Shown one piece after another: positions 27,637 to 36,822 of a DNA stretch of 64,000 nucleotides (position 1 is its first letter; the number at the start of each line of letters is the position of its first letter). Source of the stretch: Shinella sp. CPCC 101442 (GTDB lineage: Bacteria > Pseudomonadota > Alphaproteobacteria > Rhizobiales > Rhizobiaceae); assembly GCF_024704725.1 (NCBI RefSeq), contig NZ_JALIQS010000008.1, positions 124,001 through 188,000 on the forward strand, read 5' to 3'. The notes beneath the pieces are model-generated. The model searched no databases, was not told the DNA's origin, and worked only from the letters and a program-made list of their open reading frames with translations. Position numbers and translations under genes: made by a program.

Positions 27637-28914
27637 TCATGCCGCTTTTGCCGGCCAGCGCCTGAACAGTGCGCTTGCGTTGACGCCGCCAAATCCAAAG
27701 CCATTGGTGATCGCGTAATCCAGGGCGACGGGCAGCGCTTGGTTTGCGACGAAGGCTATGCCGTCACCTGCGGGATCGGGGGCATTGAGATTCAACGTTG
27801 GTGGCGCGATCTGGTCCTGGAGTGCCATGATCGTGAAGATGGCCTCGAGCCCACCGGCGGCGCCCAAAAGATGGCCGGTCGCTGATTTCGTACCGCTGAC
27901 AGCGAGATCAGATCGCGTCCCGAATACAGTCTTGATTGCTTCTATCTCGCCGCGGTCCCCGACAGAGGTGGAGGTCGCATGCGCATTAAGATGCCGGATC
28001 ACATCGGGTGAGATGCCGGCCTGCTGGATGGCGATCTGCATCGCTCTCGCAGCGCCCGACCCGTCCTCAGGCCCGGACGTGATGTGATGGGCATCGGCCG
28101 TCGTGCCGTACCCAACAAGCTCCGCCAGAGGTTCGGCGCCGCGTGCAATCGCGTGGCTTAAGGCCTCTATCACCAAGACACCGGCACCTTCGCCCATCAC
28201 GAAGCCGTCGCGCAGCATATCGAAAGGCCGTGAGGCAAGCTGTGGGGTGTCGTTAAATCCTGAAGAGAGAGACCTGGCCGCTGCGAACCCACCCAGGCTG
28301 ACGGTGTTGATGCAGGCTTCGGTTCCGCCACAGACGGCGATGTCGGCCTCCCCAGCCCGGATCATGCGCGCTGCGTCGCCGATAGCTTGGACGCCAGCCG
28401 CGCATGCCGTAACCGGTGCGCCAAGCGGGCCCTTGAAGCCATGGCGGATCGATACCTCACCCGCCGCAAGATTGACAAGGAACGACGGGATGGTAAAGGG
28501 CGAAAGCCGGCGCGGCCCCTTATTGTCAACGGTCCTGACCGCTTCGGTTATCGCAGGAAATCCGCCAATCCCTGAAGCAATGATCGTCGCCGTCCGCAGG
28601 CGCTGTTCTTCGGAGCCGGGCTTCCAGCGCGCCTGCGCGATCGCCTGATCGGCCGCGGCGAGCGCGAACAGAATGAAGCGATCGACCCTTCGTTGATCCT
28701 TGGGCGCAAAGACGGTGTCGGGGTCGAACCCGGCTTCGGAGTCTTCCTCAATCGAGGGCACAGCACCACCCACCTTGGCGGGAAGGTCACCGACGACGTC
28801 ATCCGACAGACGCTGGATACCTGATTTTCCCGAGACGAGCCTTGTCCAGGAGCTGGAAACAGTGGCACCGAGCGGACTAACCGCTCCCATGCCGGTAACG
28901 ACGATGCGACGCAT
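27637..28914 (-). CDS. fabF: Beta-ketoacyl-ACP synthase II-like protein
   Basis: 425 residues, full-length thiolase-fold condensing enzyme of fatty acid or polyketide synthesis. Catalytic triad: Cys171 in VTACAAGVQAIGDA, His312 in NAHATSTSVGD and His348 in SGTKSATGHLLGAAG (Lys343 also present). GFGFGGVNASALF at the end is typical. Next to a TetR gene and an RND pump it is probably an accessory copy, perhaps for modified acyl chains, rather than the housekeeping fabF; that role is inferred. Confidence 0.9.
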   Translation of the reverse strand: MRRIVVTGMGAVSPLGATVSSSWTRLVSGKSGIQRLSDDVVGDLPAKVGGAVPSIEEDSEAGFDPDTVFAPKDQRRVDRFILFALAAADQAIAQARWKPGSEEQRLRTATIIASGIGGFPAITEAVRTVDNKGPRRLSPFTIPSFLVNLAAGEVSIRHGFKGPLGAPVTACAAGVQAIGDAARMIRAGEADIAVCGGTEACINTVSLGGFAAARSLSSGFNDTPQLASRPFDMLRDGFVMGEGAGVLVIEALSHAIARGAEPLAELVGYGTTADAHHITSGPEDGSGAARAMQIAIQQAGISPDVIRHLNAHATSTSVGDRGEIEAIKTVFGTRSDLAVSGTKSATGHLLGAAGGLEAIFTIMALQDQIAPPTLNLNAPDPAGDGIAFVANQALPVALDYAITNGFGFGGVNASALFRRWPAKAA

Positions 28915-28959
28915 GATAACTCCAAACTGATGGATTGGTGGAGGAGGGAATGGCGCGCC

Positions 28960-29544
28960 CTAATCGTCGGTGATGGGGGCCACCCGACGGACTTCGTTTG
29001 TTGCCGCTTCGAGTACACGGTTGGACATGTCTTCATCAATCATGATCCGTGACAGCGTGACCGCGCCGACCAGAAGTGACAGAACAACCATCGCTTTCTC
29101 GTCGGCAGGAATTTCACCATCACCCGGCATCAATTCCTCCAGCACCTGCAGATGCGCTTTGATTCCGTCTTCGAACGGCGCACGGATCTCGGGGCTCTGG
29201 CGAGCGGCATCCGCGCCGAGCGCAACAAGAGGGCAGCCATCGCCCTTTTCTCCCCGATGGCCGGCGGACAGGTAAAACTCGACGACAGCCCGAAGAGGAT
29301 CTGCGCTGGATGCAGCGACGGACGACCATCTGCGGGTGGCACTCTCCATGGCGCGCCTTGAAGCCAGCGCAGCAAGATCGTCTTTCGATTCGAACTGCTT
29401 GTAGAAGCCGCCCTGCGTGAGGCCGGCACCTTTCATCAAATCCTTCAGGCCAATGCCGTCAAAGCCACGTTCGCGAAAGAGCCGGCTAGCGGCATTGATA
29501 ACGGCTTCCCGATTGGCTTCCGCCTGGACTCGGCTGACTCTCAT
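28960..29544 (-). CDS. TetR-family regulator
   Basis: 194 residues. The N-terminal helix-turn-helix is NREAVINAASRLFRERGFDG followed by GLKDLMKGAGLTQGGFYKQF; the C-terminal ligand domain resembles the AcrR/NemR type (CPLVALGADAARQSPEIR). It is divergent from the RND efflux operon and upstream of fabF on the same strand, so it probably represses the pump and possibly itself with fabF. The 97-bp gap holds the likely operator. Confidence 0.88.
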   Translation of the reverse strand: MRVSRVQAEANREAVINAASRLFRERGFDGIGLKDLMKGAGLTQGGFYKQFESKDDLAALASRRAMESATRRWSSVAASSADPLRAVVEFYLSAGHRGEKGDGCPLVALGADAARQSPEIRAPFEDGIKAHLQVLEELMPGDGEIPADEKAMVVLSLLVGAVTLSRIMIDEDMSNRVLEAATNEVRRVAPITDD

Positions 29545-29641
29545 CTCCGTCTCCCTTTAGATTTCGTTTGACATCTATATCTGTTTTAGAGTTAGAGTGC
29601 AATCTAATTCGAAATCATTGATCGTCAACAAGGGTCAGCGC

Positions 29642-30748
29642 ATGAAAACGAAACTTCTCCTCTCGGCTGCGGTGCTGGCCAGCGTTGGCATTGCGGCGGC
29701 CGCCTTCGTCCTGTGGCCTGCCGAAAAAGTCGCAGCAGCCTCTGATCCCCGCAACGCCGCTCCTCTTGTCAGCATCGCCACGGCAAAAGACCCCGACACG
29801 CTCTCACGAAGCTTCACCGGCACCATCGCGGCACGGGTTCAAAGCGACCTTGGCTTCCGCGTCCCTGGCAAAATCGTCGCGCGGCTGGTTAAGACGGGCG
29901 ACGAGGTACGCGTCGGGCAGCCCTTGATGCGGATTGACCAGACGGATCTGCGTCTCGCGTTGATCGCCAAGCGCAACGCGGTCGTGGCCGCACAGGCAAC
30001 ATTCTTGCAAGCCCAGAATGACGAGAAGCGTTTTTCCGCTCTCGTCAAAGCGTTGGCTGCGTCCACCCAGCAATATGAGCGCTCAAAGGCAGCGCTCGAT
30101 ACTGCCAAGGCACAGCTTGCGGCGCTTCAGGCCGAAGCGGAAGTGGCCGAAAACGAGGCGCAGTATGCGCTCCTGCTGGCCGATGCCGATGGGACGATCG
30201 TCGAGACGCTCGGCGAACCCGGGCAGGTCGTGGCGGCAGGGCAGACGGTTGTAAGGCTTGCCAAGGCAGGCGCGCGCGAAGCCTTGGTGTCGATGCCGGA
30301 AAATCAAAGGCCCGCCGCGGGCGCGTCCGCCGTGGCTACGCTCTATGGGCAAGCCACGGAAGAAAGAGCGCTCCTTCGGCAGATGTCAGCTGCCGCCGAT
30401 CCGCAGACACGCACTTATGAAACGCGTTGGGTGCTGGAGGGCGCGGCTGGAGGCGCCGCGTTGGGCGCGACGGTGACGATCCGCATCTCAAACAACGATG
30501 CGCAATCGCATGCCCAAGTGCCTGTCGGCGCACTTCTGGACGACGGGACCCGCACCGGCGTCTGGGTGATCGACACAAAAGCGTCGAGTGTCCACTTCCG
30601 TGACGTAAAAATCGAGCGGCTGGGTGAAGAAAACGCGATCGTCTCCGGCGTGAAGAGCGGTGAAGCGGTCGTCGCACTCGGGGCGCATCTTCTGACCAAC
30701 GGCGCAACCGTCCGAATTTTGAACGGTAAAGCAGAGGGGGCGAACTAA
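29642..30748 (+). CDS. RND efflux periplasmic adaptor (membrane fusion protein)
   Basis: The start at 29642 (AAGG upstream) gives a proper signal sequence MKTKLLLSAAVLASVGIAAA; the longer frame adds 15 non-signal residues. 368 residues. The barrel-sandwich half-motifs are LGFRVPGKIVARLVKTGDEV and ADADGTIVETLGEPGQVVAA, with a coiled hairpin between (ATFLQAQNDEKRFSALVKAL). It connects the inner membrane pump with an outer membrane channel, which is not encoded here. Its stop overlaps the pump start region. Confidence 0.9.
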   Translation: MKTKLLLSAAVLASVGIAAAAFVLWPAEKVAAASDPRNAAPLVSIATAKDPDTLSRSFTGTIAARVQSDLGFRVPGKIVARLVKTGDEVRVGQPLMRIDQTDLRLALIAKRNAVVAAQATFLQAQNDEKRFSALVKALAASTQQYERSKAALDTAKAQLAALQAEAEVAENEAQYALLLADADGTIVETLGEPGQVVAAGQTVVRLAKAGAREALVSMPENQRPAAGASAVATLYGQATEERALLRQMSAAADPQTRTYETRWVLEGAAGGAALGATVTIRISNNDAQSHAQVPVGALLDDGTRTGVWVIDTKASSVHFRDVKIERLGEENAIVSGVKSGEAVVALGAHLLTNGATVRILNGKAEGAN

Positions 30749-33700
30749 TGATGCTGAATCTCTCGGCCCTTGCCGTCCGCGAGCGAGCTGTCACCCTGTT
30801 CTTCATCGTGCTTCTGGCTGCGGCCGGTATCTACGCCTTCGTTAAGCTGGGGCGCGCCGAGGATCCATCGTTCACCATCAAGACCTTGACCGTCACAGCC
30901 GTCTGGCCGGGCGCCACCGCTCGCGAGATGCAGGATCTCGTCGCCGAACCGCTCGAGAAACGCATTCAGGAACTCACCTGGTATGACCGCGTCGAAACGA
31001 TGACGCGTCCGGGTTACGCCTACCTGACCGTGACCCTCAAAGACAGCACGCCGCCAAGCGCCGTTGAAGAGGAATTCTATCAGGCACGAAAGAAGCTGGG
31101 GGACGAGACGCGGAACCTTCCGCCCGGTGTGTTCGGGCCATTCGTCAACGACGAATACTCTGATGTCAGTTTCGGTCTTTACGCCCTGAAAGCCAAGGGT
31201 ATGCCGATGCGCGACCTCGTGCGCCAGGCGGAAACGATCCGCCAGGACCTGCTGCACGTTCCCGGTATCAAGAAGATCAACATTCTCGGCGAACGGCCGG
31301 AGCAGATTTTTGTCGAGTTCTCCTTTTCTAAACTCGCGACGCTCGGCATTTCCGCGCAAGACATTGCATCCGCGCTTCAGAAGCAGAACACCGTCACCCC
31401 GGCAGGCTCGATCGACACACGCGGACCTCAGGTCTTCATTCGTTTCGACGGCGCCTACGACAATATCCAATCGATCGCCGATACCCCGATTGTCGCCGGC
31501 GGCCGTACCCTCAGGCTGTCGGATTTCGCCGAAATTCGCCGCGGCTACCAGGATCCGGCAACGTACATCATTCGCCATGAGGGCGAGCCGGCAATCATGC
31601 TGGGTGCCGTCATGCAGCAGGGTTGGAATGGTCTCGAACTGGGCAAAGCTCTTGAGGCGCGTTCCGCCGAAATCGCACAGAAACTGCCGCTCGGCATGAC
31701 ACTTGCGAAAGTCAGCGATCAGGCCGTCAACATCGATGCAGCGGTCGGCGAGTTCATGCTCAAGTTTGCCATGGCGCTTGGCGTCGTGCTCTTCGTGAGC
31801 CTTGTCGCTCTGGGCTGGCGCGTCGGCATCGTCGTGGCGCTCGCCGTCCCGCTGACGCTCGCCGTCGTCTTTCTCATCATGCTCGAGACGGGACGGTTCT
31901 TCGATCGCATCACGCTCGGAGCGCTGATCCTGGCACTCGGCCTGCTGGTCGACGATGCCATTATCGCGATCGAAGTGATGGTGGTGAAGATGGAAGAAGG
32001 CATGGACCGCATAAAGGCTGCAGCCTATGCTTGGAGCCATACCGCAGCACCTATGCTTTCAGGCACTCTTGTGACGATCGTCGGCCTGATGCCGGTAGGC
32101 TTTGCCAAATCCGCTGCGGGCGAATACGCTGGAAACATCTTCTGGGTGGTCGGCTTTGCCTTGATCGTATCCTGGATCGTCGCGGTGATCTTCACGCCCT
32201 ATCTCGGTGTGAAAATGCTCCCCGACATCAAACCGGTCAGCGGTGGTCATGCGGCCATCTACGGGACGCCCAACTACGAGCGGCTGCGTTCGGCTATCAA
32301 GTTCGCCGTGCGCCACAAATTCGTGACCTGCTCCGTTGTCGTCATCGTCATGGCCATCTCCGTCGTTGGAATGGGCGGTGTAAAACAGCAGTTCTTTCCG
32401 ACATCGGACCGTCCCGAGGTTTTGGTCGAAGTGCGTCTGCCGGAAGGCACGAGCATCGAAACCACGACGGCCACCGTAGCCAAGGTCGAACGCTGGCTCC
32501 AGGAGCAGCCCGAAACTAAGATCGTCACTAGCTATATCGGACAAGGTGCGCCGCGCTTCTTCTTTGCCATGTCACCCGAACTGCCGGATCCGGCCTTCGC
32601 CAAGATCGTCGCACTCACGCCGGATGCCGAAGGGCGTGAAGCGCTCAAGCATCGCCTGCGCGCCGCCATATCCGATGGTCTTGCGCCTGAAGCCTTCGTC
32701 CGTGTCACACAACTCGTCTTCGGACCGTTTACACCGTTTCCCGTCGAGTTCCGTGTGATGGGACCTGATCCGGACAAGCTTTATCAGATCTCTGAAGAAG
32801 CCATGTCTATCATGAAGACGGTTCCGGATGTCCGCCAGGTCAATCGTGACTGGGGCAATCGTACTCCCGTGCTGCGTTTCGTCCCGGATCAAGAACGCCT
32901 CAACCTTATCGGGCTTTCTCCGGCCGAGGCCGCACAGCAGCTGCAGCTTCTGTTGACAGGGGTTCCGATTACGCAGGTTCGCGAGAACATTCGCAACGTG
33001 CCTGTGGTTGCTCGCAGCGCCGGAGAAAACCGCCTCGATCCTTCGAGGCTTGCTGATTTCTCTCTCATGAGCAGGGACGGAAGGGCAATTCCGCTCGACC
33101 AGATCGGCCACTCCGAAATTCGCTTTGAGGAGCCGATCATGAAGCGTCGTGATCGCACACCGGTCATCACCGTCCGGTCGGATATAAACGAAGCGACGCA
33201 GCCGCCTGAGGTCTCTCAAGCGGTGATGGAGGCCCTGCAGCCGCTGATCGCATCGCTGCCTTTCGGCTATCGCATCGAAATGGGCGGCAACATCGAAGAA
33301 TCACTCAAGGCGAACGTTGCACTTGTCCAGGTGTTTCCGCTGATGATCGCCGCGATGCTGATTGTTATCATCCTTCAGGTGCGCAGCCTCTCTACAATGA
33401 CCATGGTGATGCTCACGGCACCGCTCGGCCTCGCCGGTGTTGTGCCGGCTTTGCTCCTCTTCAATCAGCCATTCGGCTTCAATGCCATTCTCGGATTGAT
33501 CGGACTTGCCGGTATCCTCATGCGCAACACCCTAATTCTGACCGAGCAGATCAAAGAAAACCAGGCGGCCGGTCTCGACGACTATCACGCAGTAATCGAA
33601 GCGACAGTTCAAAGGACAAGGCCCGTTATCCTGACCGCACTTGCAGCTGTCCTCGCCTTCATCCCGCTGACGCACTCGGTCTTCTGGGGGTCCATGGCCT

Positions 33701-33861
33701 ACACGCTGATCGGCGGTACTGCCGTCGGCACGCTGATGATCCTGCTGTTCCTCCCTGCGCTCTATGCGGCCTGGTTCAGGATCAAGCCGACGGAAGACAT
33801 AGCGCATCCGGTCCATGCGAACGACGAGCCGGAACTGCCACTGAAAATGGCGGCGGAGTGA
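30748..33861 (+). CDS. RND efflux inner-membrane transporter
   Basis: 1037 residues, the full length of an AcrB/MdtB-like proton-driven pump: first membrane helix at 13-33, a large periplasmic loop, helices about 335-480, a second loop and helices about 860-1015. The proton-relay pair lies in LALGLLVDDAIIAIEVMVVK (helix 4). It belongs to the subgroup with KLGRAEDPSFTIKTLTVTAVWPGAT-like N-termini. It forms an operon with the adaptor (overlapping start) and is followed, by a 1-bp overlap, by a tetR gene, so two regulators flank the pump. Confidence 0.92.
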   Translation: MMLNLSALAVRERAVTLFFIVLLAAAGIYAFVKLGRAEDPSFTIKTLTVTAVWPGATAREMQDLVAEPLEKRIQELTWYDRVETMTRPGYAYLTVTLKDSTPPSAVEEEFYQARKKLGDETRNLPPGVFGPFVNDEYSDVSFGLYALKAKGMPMRDLVRQAETIRQDLLHVPGIKKINILGERPEQIFVEFSFSKLATLGISAQDIASALQKQNTVTPAGSIDTRGPQVFIRFDGAYDNIQSIADTPIVAGGRTLRLSDFAEIRRGYQDPATYIIRHEGEPAIMLGAVMQQGWNGLELGKALEARSAEIAQKLPLGMTLAKVSDQAVNIDAAVGEFMLKFAMALGVVLFVSLVALGWRVGIVVALAVPLTLAVVFLIMLETGRFFDRITLGALILALGLLVDDAIIAIEVMVVKMEEGMDRIKAAAYAWSHTAAPMLSGTLVTIVGLMPVGFAKSAAGEYAGNIFWVVGFALIVSWIVAVIFTPYLGVKMLPDIKPVSGGHAAIYGTPNYERLRSAIKFAVRHKFVTCSVVVIVMAISVVGMGGVKQQFFPTSDRPEVLVEVRLPEGTSIETTTATVAKVERWLQEQPETKIVTSYIGQGAPRFFFAMSPELPDPAFAKIVALTPDAEGREALKHRLRAAISDGLAPEAFVRVTQLVFGPFTPFPVEFRVMGPDPDKLYQISEEAMSIMKTVPDVRQVNRDWGNRTPVLRFVPDQERLNLIGLSPAEAAQQLQLLLTGVPITQVRENIRNVPVVARSAGENRLDPSRLADFSLMSRDGRAIPLDQIGHSEIRFEEPIMKRRDRTPVITVRSDINEATQPPEVSQAVMEALQPLIASLPFGYRIEMGGNIEESLKANVALVQVFPLMIAAMLIVIILQVRSLSTMTMVMLTAPLGLAGVVPALLLFNQPFGFNAILGLIGLAGILMRNTLILTEQIKENQAAGLDDYHAVIEATVQRTRPVILTALAAVLAFIPLTHSVFWGSMAYTLIGGTAVGTLMILLFLPALYAAWFRIKPTEDIAHPVHANDEPELPLKMAAE

Positions 33862-34229
33862 TGCCGATGATTTTGGATACAAGTTCCGCTGCAAGGTCTC
33901 TCCGAAGGGCGACTGATGAGCGGTTGCTGGAGACGGAAACGTCCGTCTCCGACCGGGAACGTATCGTGGATGTTGGCGAAAGGCTCATTCGCCATTTCGG
34001 TCATCGCAAGACGACGGTGGCCGACATCGCCTCGGATCTGCGAACAAGCCGAGCCAACCTCTACCGCTTCTTCCCGACGAAGGACGCAATCGATCAGGAT
34101 GTGTGCGCTCGGGTGGTCGACAGGGCACTCGAAGCCGTGCGTGTGGTCGCGACCGGTGAGGAAACAGCAGTTGCCCGTCTCGCCACGTTGGTCGAACAAC
34201 TGCACCGGCAAACAGTGGTACGGGCGAAG
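33861..34229 (+). pseudogene. TetR-family regulator gene truncated by an IS element
   Basis: The ATG at 33861 overlaps the pump stop (TGATG). The helix-turn-helix is intact: ERLIRHFGHRKTTVADIASD, then LRTSRANLYRFFPTKDAI. The ligand domain is cut at about residue 123, where the left end of the IS481-type element begins (34230); the frame then runs into IS sequence to 34364. No matching 3' part is seen beyond the right IS end, so a deletion accompanied or followed the insertion. Confidence 0.8.
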
Positions 34230-35245
34230 TGTTTGATCCCGGATTTTGATGGTGCAATGCTTTCGCCTGAATGGAGGGATGCGCTATGGGCCAGATTCAC
34301 CACGGGAGCGCCACGACGACAGCGGCGGTCCGTCGAGCGATACAACATAGTCAAGAGAGTCTGAGGGCTCTGGCGCAGCGCTACGGGATCAACCAGAAGA
34401 CTGTCGCGAAGTGGAAGAAGCGCACTTCGGTCGCCGATCTGCCGACCGGGCTAACTGAACCGAAGTCGACGGTTCTGTCGGCCGAAGATGAAGCAATCAC
34501 CGTCGCCTTCCGACGCCATACGCTGCTACCGCTCGATGACTGCCTCTACGCTTTACAGGCGAGGATGGCGCATTTGACGCGCTCGTCTCTGCATCGATGC
34601 CTTCAGCGTCACGGCATCAGTCGATTGACGGAGATCGAGGGCGACAAAGAGCCGAAGAAAAGGTTCAAGTCCTACCCTATCGGCTTCTTCCATATCGACA
34701 TTGCCGAGGTTCAGACCGCAGAGGGCAAGCTCTACCTGTTCGTGGCCATTGATCGGACAAGCAAATTCGCGTCGTGCAACTGGTGGAGAGCGCTAACAGG
34801 GTGACAGCTTCGGCTTTCCTCGTTGCCCTGATCGCCACCGTTCCCCACAAAATTCACACGATCCTGACCGACAACGGCATCCAGTTCCGCTTTCCACCGC
34901 GCTACGCCAATGGCCCGACAGCCCGCTACATCACGCATATGTTCGCCATGCGCTGCCGGGAGAACGGCATCGAGCACCGCTTCACCAAGATCAATCATCC
35001 CTGGACCAATGGGCAGGTGGAACGGATGAACCGGACCATGAAGGACGCCACCGTCAAACGCTATTACTACGACAGCCGCGAACAGCTCGAACGCCACCTC
35101 CAGGACTTTATCTCAGCCTACAATTTCGGCAGGCGTCTGAAGACCCTGAAGGGGCTCACCCTATACGAGTTCATCTGCAGACGCTGGACTTCAGAGCAGG
35201 AGCGATTCATCCTCGATCCAATCCACCAAATGCCGGGACTGAACA
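34230..35245 (+). mobile_element. IS481-family insertion sequence, 1016 bp, transposase frameshifted
   Basis: The ends are imperfect inverted repeats: left TGTTTGATCCCGGATTTTGA, right (reverse complement) TGTTCAGTCCCGGCATTTGG. The element holds one transposase gene in two frames. No clear target duplication is visible (left flank GCGAAG, right flank CCTAGT), which fits a rearranged insertion. Confidence 0.8.
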
Positions 35246-35250
35246 CCTAG
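34286..35250 (+). pseudogene. IS481-family transposase with a frameshift
   Basis: The true start is probably the ATG giving MGQIHHGSATTTAAVRRAIQ. The N-terminal helix-turn-helix is LRALAQRYGINQKTVAKWKK. The DDE integrase core begins IGFFHIDIAEVQTAEGKLYL, then FVAIDRTSKFA. At about 34770 one base is missing: VVQLVESANRVTASAFL continues in the next frame, with LTDNGIQF (second Asp) and NGQVERMNRTMKDATVKRYY (Glu). It ends PIHQMPGLNT with the stop at 35248-35250, just outside the right inverted repeat. The element is likely immobile unless frameshifting rescues it. Confidence 0.85.
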
Positions 35251-35401
35251 TGGAGACTTCGTTGCAATACGGGCTCGGTGATGGACGAGCCTGGCCCGCA
35301 TATCGGTGTTCAGCGGCGCTGAACGTTCCTGCCCTCCAGCAAGACGAGCCTCCGGAATAAAGCCGCGCGGTTCGGTCTCGATCCGATAGAGTTCAACGCA
35401 G
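35246..35401. other. Unassigned segment between the IS end and the pdxY fragment
   Basis: Foreign to both neighbours: it is neither tetR tail nor pdxY. The minus strand has a readable frame (CVELYRIETEPRGFIPEARL) with no recognised family. It probably arrived or was left over in the rearrangement linked to the IS. Confidence 0.3.
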
Positions 35402-35467
35402 GACGGCGGCGCTGTTGCCGACCTGCCCATGCACGACCTGGCTCTGGATCGAGGTCGTCGTGGGCAT
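35402..35467 (-). pseudogene. pdxY: Pyridoxal kinase gene, N-terminal fragment only
   Basis: The ATG at 35467, with AGGCGGG upstream, gives MPTTTSIQSQVVHGQVGNSA followed by AVL; SIQSQVVHGxVGNSAAV is the signature N-terminus of PdxY-type pyridoxal kinase. The match ends after about 22 residues and the frame stops. It starts 11 nt after the benE stop, so the two formed an operon before truncation. Confidence 0.75.
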
Positions 35468-35478
35468 TGTCCCGCCTG

Positions 35479-36711
35479 TCACTTCGCGGCTCCCTCGCTG
35501 ACGGTCAGGTCGGTGCGCGCGCGGCGCGGCAGACGACCGTTGAGGACGAGATAGGCAACGAGGCCGATCAGCAGTCCCCAGAACGCCCCGCCGATGCCGA
35601 GCAGTTTGATGTTGGCGGCCGACGCGAGGAAGGTGATGAGCGCTGCCTCGCGGGAGGTTGAGTCGGCCATGGCTCCGGCAAGGCTGCCGCCGATGGTGCC
35701 AAGGAGCGCGAGACCGGCGAGCGTGGTGATGAAGGTCGCCGGAAACGCCATGAAGACGGCGGCCAGTGTCACGCCGAACACACCGACCAGGACATAGAAG
35801 CAACCTGCCGCGATGCCGGCGATCCAACGCTTCGACGGGTCCTCATGCGCTTCCTTGCCCGTGGCGATCGCGGCCGTGATCGCCGCGATGTTGAAGGCAT
35901 GGGAGCCGAATGGGGCCATGATGAGCGAGCCGAGCCCCGTCACGGTCACGATGGGATTGGCGCTGGTCTTGAACCCATCGTTCCGCAGGACCAGCATTCC
36001 CGGCATATATTGGCCGGTCAGCGTTATCAGAAACAGCGGCAGAGCGACCGAGAGGAGCGCGTTCAGCGAGAATGCCGGCATTGTGAAGACCGGCGCTGCA
36101 AATTCCAGCTTCAGGCCGGACAGACCAACGCGACCTTCCGTCAGCAGGAAGGCCAGCCCGAGAACCAGAATGCCGACCACGGCGTACCGGGCGGAGAACC
36201 GTTTCAACGCGACGTAGGCGACGATCAGCGAGCCGACCAGGAACGGATCGACGCTCGCACCGCCGAAGGCCCCGATGCCGAATTGCAGCAGAATGCCAGC
36301 CAGCAAGCCCGAGGCAATACCTGGCGGGATAAGGCGGATGACCCTCTCGAAATAGCCGGAAAGCCCAAGCGCGACGAAAGCCGCCGCCGAGATCATGTAG
36401 GCGCCGACCGCCTCTGCATAGGGCGTCGTCGCAAACGCGGTGACCAGAAACGCCGCCGCCGGCGTTGACCATGCCGTAATGATTGGTTCGCGATAGCGCA
36501 TGCTCAGGAATAGTCCCGTCAATCCTACGCCGATAGAAACTGACCAGACCCAGGATGCCGTGAGTTCCGGGCTTAGCCCTGCGATCTTCGCCGCCTGAAA
36601 GACCAGAATGAAAGTGCCGCCATAGTTGACGATGACGGAGATCAGGCCCGCGATAACTGGGTGTGGCAGATCGTTGAGGCGGATGGGTGAACGCGAGGAA
36701 CGGGACGACAT
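35479..36711 (-). CDS. benE: BenE-family transporter
   Basis: 410 residues from the ATG at 36711 (a longer frame starts at 36753). About 11-12 hydrophobic helices, with family features NYGGTFILVFQAAKIAGLSP, WSTPAAAFLVTAFATTPYAE and LRNDGFKTSANPIVTVTGLG. BenE proteins are named for benzoate:H+ symport, but the name covers many uncharacterised paralogues. Here the operon partner was pdxY and the divergent gene is a MocR regulator, so a vitamin B6-type substrate is at least as likely as benzoate; that is inference. Confidence 0.85.
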   Translation of the reverse strand: MSSRSSRSPIRLNDLPHPVIAGLISVIVNYGGTFILVFQAAKIAGLSPELTASWVWSVSIGVGLTGLFLSMRYREPIITAWSTPAAAFLVTAFATTPYAEAVGAYMISAAAFVALGLSGYFERVIRLIPPGIASGLLAGILLQFGIGAFGGASVDPFLVGSLIVAYVALKRFSARYAVVGILVLGLAFLLTEGRVGLSGLKLEFAAPVFTMPAFSLNALLSVALPLFLITLTGQYMPGMLVLRNDGFKTSANPIVTVTGLGSLIMAPFGSHAFNIAAITAAIATGKEAHEDPSKRWIAGIAAGCFYVLVGVFGVTLAAVFMAFPATFITTLAGLALLGTIGGSLAGAMADSTSREAALITFLASAANIKLLGIGGAFWGLLIGLVAYLVLNGRLPRRARTDLTVSEGAAK

Positions 36712-36822
36712 AATCCTGAGAAGTCTCCAGTAGATAGGGTGCGCGGCAAACAAGGCGCATTGACATTTAGCCAGTTAATGGCCTGATGAGCCCATCCACT
36801 TTCCTCATTAGGTCCAGACCAT

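Noticed and set aside
30745-32040. Minus-strand frame of 431 codons opposite the RND pump
   Set aside because: Asp/His-rich antisense artefact typical of high-GC coding DNA.
34230-35245. Intact active insertion sequence
   Set aside because: The transposase has a 1-nt frameshift near 34770 and no target duplication is visible.
35843-36766. Minus-strand frame of 307 codons overlapping benE
   Set aside because: Out-of-frame on the same strand as benE; Arg/His-rich with no membrane segments, while the benE frame is a clear transporter.
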